From the IMG/VR virus record IMGVR_UViG_3300014819_000001, positions 45,474-109,473 of that record: a stretch of DNA of 64,000 nt; one strand, 5' to 3'. The DNA is from a virus. A program made the translations under genes and the position numbers. Position 1 is the first letter of the stretch, and every line of letters begins with the position of its first letter. Under the pieces are notes generated by a model that searched no databases, was not told the DNA's origin, and saw only the letters and a program-made list of their open reading frames with translations. Positions 34,901 to 43,677 of this stretch are shown here, in pieces.

Positions 34901-37900
34901 TCTACCACAGTATTAGATTCACCTATTTGAGGATATGTAACATCATCGTAAGTATCTAATGTAAAACTATCAGCTTTCCTACTGTAAATTACAAGTGTTT
35001 TTGCTATATTATCTTGATTGTTAATAAACTTAATATAATAACCAAATTCCTCATTAGTCTCTGGATTACGATCTTCTATGGTTTGATCTAAAATATAAGT
35101 GCTACCAGTAAGTTTATATATTCTAACCTTACCCTGATCAGTTTTTACACCGTCCTCTAATGGACTACTAGCAGCCAAATAAGAACCATCATTATTTAAA
35201 CTCAAACTTTGTCCAAAACCTTCGCTAGTTGTTCTTATTATACTTGTTGGTATATATGAATTATTATAAAAGAATATTTTTCCTTGAGTAGGAGCACTAA
35301 CAACAATTCTTGTTCCGTCGCTATTGACATCAAAATCATAGGCAAAGCCCGTAAGATTATTATTATCTATGTTAAGTCCTGGTCCTATTGAACTAGTATA
35401 TTCATAAACAAACACTCCCTTTTCATAGCTACTAATGTAAATTTTATAATAACTTAAATTAGGATTAGCATTAGGAACCAATGCAAATTTTACTTTACTT
35501 CCAAAGTTGATATCAGTAGTTTCAGTATTTGATATTATTGTAGTTAAACTGTAATTCTGAGCTATATTTAAATTAGTAATATAGTGAGTTCCAGATACAC
35601 TTTTTTGTAATATAATTAAATCAATTAAATCTACATCTCGAGTAAGTCTAAAACTTTCACTATCAAGAGTTTCTACATAATACTCCTGATTATTTTCTAA
35701 GCCCTTTAATGGCGTATCAGATGTTGAATACTTTACTAATGTCCCTTCTGATAGTAGATGACCTGGTATAACGATTTTATTATTCACATAATCTAATCTA
35801 TTCCCAGTGGTCAGTCTAAAGTTACTACTAAAGGTAACTATTTTTTGAGGTATACTATAAAGATATACAGCAGATTCTAATTGATTATTACTAACTTTTT
35901 TTCGTATACCAGTTATTGAAATAAATCTTCCATTTTTATCTATATTGATACTCGAACCAAAATTGAATACATTTGATTCAGCATAGATAACTTGTTTTTT
36001 GGCCCATTGTGTACTCAGATAAGGCTTAACATATATTAATACTTGTCTAGTAGATTGATTAGTTTCAGTCCAATCACCTTTTAATAAAAAGCTTACACTA
36101 CTAGCTACACCAACTGCCAATGTTAAATTACTGCCATCTAAATTTTCTAAAATAAAATCATTTTGGTTAGCATTGTTAATTATTTGTCTAACTTTATAAG
36201 TTTTGCCATCAACATGATCTATAATTTGAGCAGAGCCTACAAATACACCAACTATTTCTACTAAGGATCCTACTTGTAAATATTCTACACTATCACATGT
36301 AAATATTTTTTGTCCAGGAGTTGATTCAATTATTTCTACATTTGTAATATATTTATTGGGATTAAATATGGCCCGAGTGCTTGTAGCAGAAATACATTGC
36401 CAAAACTTATTATCTCTATATACTAGGTTATTCTTTTGATATGTTGTTCCAGATTGCCAACTACTACGCCATACTTCATCTGTTCTTGACATCACTGCTA
36501 GTACTGTAGAATCTTCATTTACTGCTACAGTATAACCAAATTCTTGATTATCAAAATTACTGAAATTTGTTATAACTTCTTGTTTATATACATTAGTATT
36601 TTTCCAAATACTATTTTTACCGTTATCTGTAAACCATAATAATTCACCATAAGGCCATAAATTAGTGTCTGTATTAACATATTTAGGAATAGTTACCTGA
36701 TCAATATCGTTATATCTTTGATTATTAAATGCATAAGTTTGAACTGTGTTATTTTGTAATTCATTAATTTGAAAATCTTTGTCCTTTATCACTGTGATAG
36801 TTTTAGAACTTTGATTTATATTATTAATTCTATAAAATTTATTAAATTTTTCATAATTACTGACAAATCTAACCACATCTCCAATAACAAAGTTAGGCCA
36901 AACATTAAATGTAATAATTAAATTAGTAGTGCTTACTGTAACATTAGACACTGTTACATCTAGTTTGTTATATCTAAATATATTCCAATCATCGCCAAAT
37001 TGATTAATTTTTGTTTGAAAACCACACCAAGCGTATTCGCCTACATTTATATCTATTGATTCTGTATCTTGAAGTGTTATGATATCTGTCAAATCATCTA
37101 ATATAAGTTTTGCAAATTCTACTTTACTAAATCCAGGAGTTTTTAGAAATTTTGTATAATCAGTTGCAATTGGCCAAATATTATTAGAGTAATTGAGAGG
37201 CTTAAGATATAAGTCATTTTCAGTTTGTCTAATTACATAATCTTTTTTAGTTGGATCAATTTCATTAACTAATTCGAAAGCTTGAGGTTCGGTTTTCCAC
37301 TTAATTTCATCTAATACAAACTCTATCTCATCAAATGTATTAGTTGCTCCATAAGTACCTACACGTACAGCCCATTCTTCTAAAAATTCTAAACTTTCTT
37401 TATTATCTGGTCCTAATACATCAAATAGCTTGTTAAGTGAATTTAAAGTGCCTTTTTCGGTTATCATTCCTTGATAGAATTTAAATTCACTTACATCATT
37501 TTTAATGATATTGTTTAAGTATTGACGTTTTTGATAACCAATAAGATGTTGAGCTATGGCCTGTTGATTGCTATCAAAGTTATCACTGTCTAGGTCATAA
37601 AAATCTAAAAATTGTAAAGATTTATAATCCCAATTAGGTAATAGTTTACTAGTAGGTGTTTGACTTAGTCTTTGCCAAACACTAGGATTAAATTCATCTG
37701 TACCATCTATTCGTTGAGTGGCAGTATAAAAAAATTCTTTATATTTTACAATATCACCTACGTTATAGTCTGTCCATGTAGACCACTCATTTAGATATGC
37801 AGAATCATAAACAAATCCTGGACTATCAAAACTTCCATTCCAATCTATAGTTTTATACCCGTATATCTTTAATCGTTCTTGCCTATAACCTGTTGAAGTA

Positions 37901-40900
37901 TTATAAATGATATCATTAAATTGAGTAACATTATCTATCACTAATACATGTTCTTTTTGTACTAGATGAAATCCAACACCATATATACCTTGTTCTTCAT
38001 TTTTAGGTTTTATAGTAAATTTATTGCCATCTCTATAGTAATTTAAATCATTAGGTTCATATTTACTACCATCACTTTTAAAAATTTCATAGTCTAATGG
38101 ACTGATGATATTATCAACTACATTATATTGTAATCCTAATGATATTCCTAAAGCTGCTGGACTTAAACTGATAGCACTAGCACCTGAACTATCAATATTT
38201 TCTACTGGTATATAGTTCCTAACATCAAATATTTCAGTTGTAGTATGATCTTGTCTAACGCTGTAAAATAAATTATTATTAATAATTAGATCACCACTCC
38301 TATAATTAGTCTGTGGTTTCCATTCATCATAATAATCTTTTCCAGTTCCCCAATTCTGTGTAATCCAAAACATAAATTCTTTGGAACTTAGTTCCCATCT
38401 ACCTACATCTTTAAGTTCAGCAATATATGAATCAAAAATAAACCCTTTACTTTTTAAGTATTCTCCATAGCCTAAGATAAAATCAACAACATCTTGTACG
38501 CTATATAATATAGTTCCGTAATTTAATACCTGAGGTATACTACTAAATTCTGATCTAAATTCAGCATCAACACCACCTACAATAGGCAAGCTGGGTAATT
38601 TTTCTAATAGAGTATAATCTACATTAGGTCCACTGTTATGGGATATTTTTACTCTATAATAATTATCTAAAACTTTTACTATATTTCCAATAACATATGT
38701 TTGATTAGATTCATAGTTTATATATGATTCACTAATACCACCAATGTTTATATTATATCCAGATTTTGACCAAGGAAAATAATAAAAAAATGGTTGATTT
38801 TGACTATATCCTTTTATTTCATATCCTAAACCATATCTAGTTAATAGTTTGGTTATAATAACACCACTGTAAAAAAGTTTTTTAGTAGGTGATCCAGTAT
38901 TTAGAAATATTTTATAATTTTCTTTAGGTACAAATACACTGGTTGTAGAATTAATATTTCTACTATCAAGAATTAAATTAAATTTTTCTTCACTGCTAAA
39001 CCCACTTAGTCTGTGACCTATTTTGTTTGATAAATTTTTTAAATCAAATTTGTAATTTTCTAATGCTTGAGGCTTTCTAGTTATCAAGTAATCTACTATA
39101 TAATTTACAAGACCTGAAGTTTGTACCCTTTCTTGTTCATTTATTGTATTAGTAATTAATATATCTTTTAATTTTATTCTTTTACCTGTAGGTTCATATA
39201 CAAGTTGACCAGTTTGATCTCTTAATATTCTACTACGATCAAAATATACACTGAATACACGATTTGGTGTTAGTAAGATCATAGTTTTTAGCATAGCGAA
39301 GGGATAATAACTGCTACGACGCCAAGCATTTTCTACAGGACTAATATCACCAAATACATAATTTTTTTCTGTTCTTGCGTTGAATAATCCTGTGGCTAAA
39401 TTCGCTTGAATTGGATTAACTAATGCACCATTAGAATTCGTTGGAATATTTTCTAATACAGGTTTAATAAATTTATTAATAACTCTGATAGGCTTGTTAG
39501 GTTCACGAACTAGTCCTTCTTTAAGATCATTCCATAATATTAAGTTATCACTGGTATAAGGAGCAGGGCCATATACTGCTTGCCACCATTTTGGTTCTAT
39601 GCTAAATCCTAAACTTTCCCATGGGCATAAATGAATACGATCTGTGTCAAAATACCACTTGTATATGCCTCTCCAATAACCTGGTAATGGTGTAAAATCA
39701 AAGCTTTGTATTTCACTATAATTGTAAGTAAAAGGATTAGATTGAATGTAAAGTTGACTTTTTGTATAATCTTTATCTACATAGGTAGTCCATTTAAAAA
39801 AGTTTGGGGCCAGTACTTGATTAAATTCATCTTTACTATAAGATGTAGGTCTATTAGGTCCCTGTATGTAATCGTAAATGTCTAAAATTTTAGGATCATA
39901 GTTTATTTTAATATTATTAAAAATTCTTTTTTCTAATTCTAATATTAGATTATCTCTAAAATCATTAAAAGCTAAAATTATACTGCCGTCATGACCTTGT
40001 ATTACATATTGAGGAGTTATTAAAGTGGTATCTAAATAAATTTTTGGTTCATATTTTGGATATAGTCCTAAGCTAGTAGGAGTCGGTGGAATAAAACACC
40101 CATCTGTACTGGCATATTCGTACATATCAACAATGTCATCTTCTTTTAACTCTATAAATATTTCTACAAACCCATCTCCAGTAAAATTGTAATCCTTTTC
40201 ATAAATTAATTGCTGTTTATTGACGTAGATATACACTGCTTTTGGCGTCATAGTGGTCAATGTAAAGTTTTCTGTTAAAGGAAATTTAGTTTGAACAAAT
40301 TCTTTTATTTTAAATTGTGTATTTTTTTCGCCTAAATATGCCAACATGTCACTAAAATAGTAGGCCATATTCATTGTTTTATTTTGATTTATTGATTGTA
40401 ATAGTTTGTCTACAGCATCTTTATCACTTAATCCTTCTTCTAAATACTCTGTATTATACATAAAGGATTTTTTAAAGTTATTATAGTCAAACATACTTTT
40501 TTCAAGAGCTCTAACAATATTAGCATCAGTGTTGGCTAAATGGTACAAGCTAAGATTTATGCTTCCGCTATGTTGTACAAATTTTGTACCTTTACTAGAT
40601 AAGTAGCCTATATCTCTTAAATTACTAGGTCCAGGGTATATACCGTAAAAACTATCCACATTATCAACTATTGAATCTACATGATCTATAACTTCACCAA
40701 GAGTAAAAGTTGTCACGTCTTCATTTAGAGGATTATTTTGAAAATTAATAGGAAATTCGTAGTATCCTTTACTTGTACTTTTTGGTTTTTTAGTGTAAAT
40801 TTTTAAAGTGACAATATCATCATTTTCTATATCATTTTCTAACCTAATATATTTTATATCAATACCTTGATATAATTCATACTCAGTTTCACTTAATTTT

Positions 40901-43677
40901 TTATTGTTTACATAAACTTTAATACGTAAATCTTCTAAATCTATACTATCTTCAAATACATCTAAAGGGAAATTATTAATTTGTATTTGTTTTAATCCAT
41001 TTTTTTCTATATATTCTTGTTTAAAAATTCTAATAATAGGCTGTACATTTTCAATATTATTTCTGGTCCACCCATTAACTAAACTTAATTCATTAGATGC
41101 AGTGTAGTATTGTAAAAACTTATTAGATATACTTTCCTCTACAACTTTATTTTCCTGTTTATACTTAAATGTATCAACACTTAAATTAAAATCAAATACA
41201 ATATCTCCAATATTATTAATATTTTTATAAGTTAAACTAAATCCTAATTCTTTATCTATACTACCATTACCAATTCTGTAGGAAAAAAGCTTAGTTCCTA
41301 TAAAGGTACTACCATCATATTTGTTTGAATCGTTTAATGCCCTACCTTCTTTATCAAATAAAGCAAATAAAGGTGCTTGATTTAATGAAGTTTTAGCTTG
41401 CCCTTTAAGCCAATTACTACCATCAAACCAAACCATATTACTACCATATTCTTTACCTGCTAGAACTAGTACAGTTTCTAATTCATGTGGTATAGCATCA
41501 GATTCTTCTGCTAAATGAATAAGTCTTTTAGTTATACCAGTATCTTCATTAAACACATTGATAAATTCTACTTTGTAAATTTTATTTTTTACTCTAATAT
41601 CTGAATCAGCAGTAAAAATTATTCTATGTCCATTAAATAATTCTATACCATCAACAATATATCCTAAACTTCCTTCTATGGTGCTGAATGCATCTTTTGT
41701 AAAATTATCCACTAGATCAATATTTTTCTTACTAGTGTTGCCAAAATTATGTAATCTTAGATTAGGATTAAATTCAATTATTGGTCTAATAGCTCTTTGA
41801 CTTTGATCGAACACTGCTACTTTGCCTAAAATTTTAGCAGTTTTTTCAATTACATCTTTGTGAAACCATCTATTATATCTAGTCCAAGGGTTACGATCAC
41901 GACTAGATCTATTAATAACAATATAATCCTTATCTAAAGCAGCATAATTTATATTGTTAAATGCTAGTTCGTCATATCCACTTGTATCAAAATTTACGTC
42001 TACATTATAGGCTATATCTGTAACAACTTCTAAAGTTTTTACATCTATTAATTTTATACCTTCTCCTACACCTTCAACAAAAAAATCTCTATCACGATAT
42101 GATTCAGGATAAACTAAACCACCAAACTTAATTTTCATGCCATTGCTTAGATCAATGCCTCGTGAAGTGTAATTAATTTTTCCAACTATTTCAGCATCAA
42201 CATCTATACTTGTATTCTCTGTAATATCAAAAATTTTAATCAATCCGCTAGTATTAGGATCAATGTTACTTACATAGTACAATACATCAGGTGCATCAGC
42301 TGACACTGTAAATTCTAATATTCCTTTACTAACACTAAAGTTTTTAGTTTCAACAAGTTTATCATTTAGATATTCAAATGTTTTAATACCATCAAAATAT
42401 CTAAACTGATCATTTTCTTTTAATTTAAAAAAGTCCAAAATAACAATGTCATCTTGGCCGATATTAGATTGTATGTTTAATACTCTTTTTCTTTTATCAT
42501 TTGTATAAAAATTAAATTCACTTTGTTTAAGTTTATTACCATTTACATATACTTCAGCGAATAGATTTACTGCTGGTACATAATTTAGTGTGAATCCTAT
42601 AATTTTACGTGGGGTAGGAGCTATGCCTTCTGGTGGAGGGGGCGGATTATCATATACAAAACTCTTAATATAGTAAGTTTGATTAGGTTCTAAACTACCT
42701 AATACTCCAGTAGATCCAGATATATTAGAATCAAATATTACTTCATCATCTATTTTTAATAAATTTTGAGCAGTTGGTGTTATTGATACTACATTTGTTA
42801 GATGATCTGTTTGACTAGAATTAATTATTCTTACGGTACCATCTTGAGCTTTGACATTTGCTCTCATTAATCCTGTAGAACTGGATACAAATTTCTGTTG
42901 TTTTTCTAAATGTACAACATCAAAATCTGTAAGTATGTCAACAACAAAATTATTACTACCATGTTGATTATAGTTAAAACTAACGCTACCTCTAAATTCT
43001 GGACTAGTACTACTAACTCTTGCTGTACGTATACTTAATGGATGTGCTTCAGCATTTATTTCAAATTTATAAGTTTCTCCTCTATATAATCTTAGTGCTG
43101 GGTTGCGAGTTAGTGCATCAGGAGTCATTAAATAGGCAAAATTATCGCCTTCATCTACTATTTCAACTTTAAAGGTACTAACTATGTCTAATGTTTTAGT
43201 ACCATTTACTCTTACAGTTTCTGGACCATATGGTAACCAATAATATTGTAGATAATTTACAAACTTATCCCAACAAATATGAGGATTCCAACTGTAAAAC
43301 TCTTGTACATTTAGTCGTTGATGATTATTAGTTACTCCTCCAAAAACATCAATTGTATTAATATAATCTATATAATCTTTAAAGAAAGTTGTATTACCTA
43401 ATATATCCTCATTGGTCAAGCATGGTTCTAATTGATAGTTATTACGTTCATCATTAACTTCATTTATAAAAATATCATTGGCTTTGCTGGCTTTACTATT
43501 TTTTCTACCTATAAATCCACTAAGTTTTTTTGCTGTGCCTCTTTGAATTAAAGGGTCAACTGTGGCTGACAAGAATTTTTTATTACTATCAGTACGGTAA
43601 AATTGAGGTAAAAACCTTTCAGATTTACGCTTTTCATTTTTATCTAAAGGTATTCCTAATGTATTTTCGTCAGACAT
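28930..43677 (-). CDS. Giant baseplate/virion structural protein (4,915 residues)
   Basis: One uninterrupted frame of 14.7 kb, nearly a quarter of the window. The N-terminus (ERFLPQFYRTDSNKKFLS...GFIGRKN...FFKDYIDYINTIDVFGG...EFYSWNPHICWDKFVNYLQYYWLPYGPE) matches large structural proteins encoded after gp6 in marine T4-like phages. Position after gp6 suggests it replaces the gp7/gp8-type wedge. Recognisable inside: several W-x(4-7)-Y-x-x-G-D/N-x-V-x-Y modules like type-3 chitin-binding domains (about 1652, 1782, 1962, 2402, 4189, 4647, 4682); FG-GAP/propeller-like repeats at about 2375-2990 (FGYTVAVNEDST, FGQSLSLNNDGS); GSGY-type repeats at about 3383-3450 and 3750-3820; and an IEYF...IRRGTRGTG module at about 4572-4630. 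Its ATG overlaps the gp6 stop (TAATG). Confidence 0.85.
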   Translation of the reverse strand: MSDENTLGIPLDKNEKRKSERFLPQFYRTDSNKKFLSATVDPLIQRGTAKKLSGFIGRKNSKASKANDIFINEVNDERNNYQLEPCLTNEDILGNTTFFKDYIDYINTIDVFGGVTNNHQRLNVQEFYSWNPHICWDKFVNYLQYYWLPYGPETVRVNGTKTLDIVSTFKVEIVDEGDNFAYLMTPDALTRNPALRLYRGETYKFEINAEAHPLSIRTARVSSTSPEFRGSVSFNYNQHGSNNFVVDILTDFDVVHLEKQQKFVSSSTGLMRANVKAQDGTVRIINSSQTDHLTNVVSITPTAQNLLKIDDEVIFDSNISGSTGVLGSLEPNQTYYIKSFVYDNPPPPPEGIAPTPRKIIGFTLNYVPAVNLFAEVYVNGNKLKQSEFNFYTNDKRKRVLNIQSNIGQDDIVILDFFKLKENDQFRYFDGIKTFEYLNDKLVETKNFSVSKGILEFTVSADAPDVLYYVSNIDPNTSGLIKIFDITENTSIDVDAEIVGKINYTSRGIDLSNGMKIKFGGLVYPESYRDRDFFVEGVGEGIKLIDVKTLEVVTDIAYNVDVNFDTSGYDELAFNNINYAALDKDYIVINRSSRDRNPWTRYNRWFHKDVIEKTAKILGKVAVFDQSQRAIRPIIEFNPNLRLHNFGNTSKKNIDLVDNFTKDAFSTIEGSLGYIVDGIELFNGHRIIFTADSDIRVKNKIYKVEFINVFNEDTGITKRLIHLAEESDAIPHELETVLVLAGKEYGSNMVWFDGSNWLKGQAKTSLNQAPLFALFDKEGRALNDSNKYDGSTFIGTKLFSYRIGNGSIDKELGFSLTYKNINNIGDIVFDFNLSVDTFKYKQENKVVEESISNKFLQYYTASNELSLVNGWTRNNIENVQPIIRIFKQEYIEKNGLKQIQINNFPLDVFEDSIDLEDLRIKVYVNNKKLSETEYELYQGIDIKYIRLENDIENDDIVTLKIYTKKPKSTSKGYYEFPINFQNNPLNEDVTTFTLGEVIDHVDSIVDNVDSFYGIYPGPSNLRDIGYLSSKGTKFVQHSGSINLSLYHLANTDANIVRALEKSMFDYNNFKKSFMYNTEYLEEGLSDKDAVDKLLQSINQNKTMNMAYYFSDMLAYLGEKNTQFKIKEFVQTKFPLTENFTLTTMTPKAVYIYVNKQQLIYEKDYNFTGDGFVEIFIELKEDDIVDMYEYASTDGCFIPPTPTSLGLYPKYEPKIYLDTTLITPQYVIQGHDGSIILAFNDFRDNLILELEKRIFNNIKINYDPKILDIYDYIQGPNRPTSYSKDEFNQVLAPNFFKWTTYVDKDYTKSQLYIQSNPFTYNYSEIQSFDFTPLPGYWRGIYKWYFDTDRIHLCPWESLGFSIEPKWWQAVYGPAPYTSDNLILWNDLKEGLVREPNKPIRVINKFIKPVLENIPTNSNGALVNPIQANLATGLFNARTEKNYVFGDISPVENAWRRSSYYPFAMLKTMILLTPNRVFSVYFDRSRILRDQTGQLVYEPTGKRIKLKDILITNTINEQERVQTSGLVNYIVDYLITRKPQALENYKFDLKNLSNKIGHRLSGFSSEEKFNLILDSRNINSTTSVFVPKENYKIFLNTGSPTKKLFYSGVIITKLLTRYGLGYEIKGYSQNQPFFYYFPWSKSGYNINIGGISESYINYESNQTYVIGNIVKVLDNYYRVKISHNSGPNVDYTLLEKLPSLPIVGGVDAEFRSEFSSIPQVLNYGTILYSVQDVVDFILGYGEYLKSKGFIFDSYIAELKDVGRWELSSKEFMFWITQNWGTGKDYYDEWKPQTNYRSGDLIINNNLFYSVRQDHTTTEIFDVRNYIPVENIDSSGASAISLSPAALGISLGLQYNVVDNIISPLDYEIFKSDGSKYEPNDLNYYRDGNKFTIKPKNEEQGIYGVGFHLVQKEHVLVIDNVTQFNDIIYNTSTGYRQERLKIYGYKTIDWNGSFDSPGFVYDSAYLNEWSTWTDYNVGDIVKYKEFFYTATQRIDGTDEFNPSVWQRLSQTPTSKLLPNWDYKSLQFLDFYDLDSDNFDSNQQAIAQHLIGYQKRQYLNNIIKNDVSEFKFYQGMITEKGTLNSLNKLFDVLGPDNKESLEFLEEWAVRVGTYGATNTFDEIEFVLDEIKWKTEPQAFELVNEIDPTKKDYVIRQTENDLYLKPLNYSNNIWPIATDYTKFLKTPGFSKVEFAKLILDDLTDIITLQDTESIDINVGEYAWCGFQTKINQFGDDWNIFRYNKLDVTVSNVTVSTTNLIITFNVWPNFVIGDVVRFVSNYEKFNKFYRINNINQSSKTITVIKDKDFQINELQNNTVQTYAFNNQRYNDIDQVTIPKYVNTDTNLWPYGELLWFTDNGKNSIWKNTNVYKQEVITNFSNFDNQEFGYTVAVNEDSTVLAVMSRTDEVWRSSWQSGTTYQKNNLVYRDNKFWQCISATSTRAIFNPNKYITNVEIIESTPGQKIFTCDSVEYLQVGSLVEIVGVFVGSAQIIDHVDGKTYKVRQIINNANQNDFILENLDGSNLTLAVGVASSVSFLLKGDWTETNQSTRQVLIYVKPYLSTQWAKKQVIYAESNVFNFGSSINIDKNGRFISITGIRKKVSNNQLESAVYLYSIPQKIVTFSSNFRLTTGNRLDYVNNKIVIPGHLLSEGTLVKYSTSDTPLKGLENNQEYYVETLDSESFRLTRDVDLIDLIILQKSVSGTHYITNLNIAQNYSLTTIISNTETTDINFGSKVKFALVPNANPNLSYYKIYISSYEKGVFVYEYTSSIGPGLNIDNNNLTGFAYDFDVNSDGTRIVVSAPTQGKIFFYNNSYIPTSIIRTTSEGFGQSLSLNNDGSYLAASSPLEDGVKTDQGKVRIYKLTGSTYILDQTIEDRNPETNEEFGYYIKFINNQDNIAKTLVIYSRKADSFTLDTYDDVTYPQIGESNTVVDVGRIDIYDRYLTKYIYSESLPASNIPLTTPYSLAIGENTVILGNPNVLKDNKRDGKLYLYTKKANTYSWQKYIQQQPNIKLDWFKKIFVYNKKNNSFISYLDIIDPVQGKIAGVAEQELKFKTYYDPATYSFKNSTFSKTVAVDRGIAWTDKHVGMLWWDLRRAKFLDAGLGDVVYNNSVWNTLFPTASIDIYEWVESKLLPSKWDTLADTVEGFADGISGTSLYGDNVYSTKTSYDTLGKKNITTYYFWVKNKRITPNIKDRKYSASDVVSLIENPKNYNIKYIQFTSRNSWGLVNVKNVLDKKDVALSVQYWNYEPDDLKIHSEFKILSNNEKTVIPASIEEKWFDSLVGFDKKGRMLPNLKLSPKLRYGIENKPNQTMFVNRLEALKIFIENLNYELKDIQIDNVDLQDLYLKDNIPEFKFGYYDYVKDFYEELVYIVVQTFQPGSLLPIISNGRLSSVKILSPGSGYKSAPIVKIKGKGYDAEVKTQINSSGSITNVKIVSSGYGYLDDTELEIRPLSVLIRSDKYTLNDWAIYHYINGNWIKAKTKQYDVTDYWYFIDWYAKGYNQYTKIDYIVKGFNELLSLKANIGDIVQIENTQGTTNWTLAEKISNDLAIDYTKIYKVVGKKNGAIQISNNFYNFKLNEQGYDGLLYDSDLYDRVGTIELKTILDALKNKILIDNRRSIYMNLFFSSLKYILKEQPFVDWFFKTSFVKVLHNVGGLKQKVTFNNDNLSDYENYIREVKPFRTKIREFVSIYDNTENSNSLITDFDVPSYVSPANVIRNLYTEYQNSSVYVNDNVLINQYPYKSWIDNVGFGIKEVVIVDSGQGYIDYPNIKITGACKRPAKIKIYISRAKISKIDILDAGEGYFTPPTIKLEGQFTQDGYEAKVIAILGNNPIRSNHIAMKFDRYAKETIANVQDINVIENFIGDSSTTSFILKYSPEIIRNKINVYVNNVQLFNNQFSITKTSNNDKKYKVYLGNLILTKAPVDNAAIRIEYVKDFNNLNALERIKHYYTPTAGMLGLEFDQLMTGIDYAGVSITGIGFDKVNTWDGEYTWSSKGWDAGDPTDDERYDIIIDGGNLPKLNAAYRTANGIRAEDIIIDGDSFITPMTSPAPEEMVPGHTADTLAIKVFERNISVTSEINCVRYITDGISNEFKLDVYPNNEQAIIVKLDDNVLDSNQYVFDYNTLTLTLIQTPPINKDLSIICFGFNGNNLLAIDKVVVTERSDTVILNTDWQDNISVYTVVAGDPTDCIPFQTFGAYQSNIPYKLNDKVVYQNQLFQSNINNNFNNVPLIYSENDRAFIVNNTFWTKIKDGVTAYANINKIAVLLPITVDVGDVIVYSVFIGDTKDQSVLTKEIVVSNGTSTQYTLSNFVGYSFPLASNTLVRINNTVLNSIDQFKFTLKNRVTKYIIPLNKGDIDVYSSNDYEVYINSIKVPDAIAYTLNLLDNTITIKPNYYRENAEVLVAITKFSDYTISNATGKSVLTLRQTYPAGTRIEVIAMTNHDILKINRNYLTIEKNVNALTDNIYKAVLMEASGGILYLGQEIVNSNYVWVTKNKQLLVPLLDYQLREDKSSIKLSKTPSENDVFGLITFTSNIVRNPVSFMQFKDMLNDFSYKRLNKYRTTRLKNNLNQNDKEIIIEDSDHIADGLRDSNTSGVIYVNGERIEYFVRTGNKLSEIRRGTRGTGVPQIHKAGVEVYDIGIAETIPYRDTTSIYKILGTWIPSYRYLINDIVTYNNENWISITGINYDLWTATKTYKLNQQIIFNHNLYIAIKDIDGTVTNTNKSPNTENTWWQLEKTGVTQYPSLTNTNWEKTKIAYFDDFSSVNDPYGKIVLPWMPIVQTDINNSSIKTVLDTEIFIGTERLKKVPYTIHDRNINPHSPEGDVNYPRDFVTDATNHSTVNGEVVVYIKLENDVAVNSRITIVRKQGRVWSDLGFSLSESANKVAEFLKVDVAKFPGTNPTFDSRGYTIDSGNIRTDEE

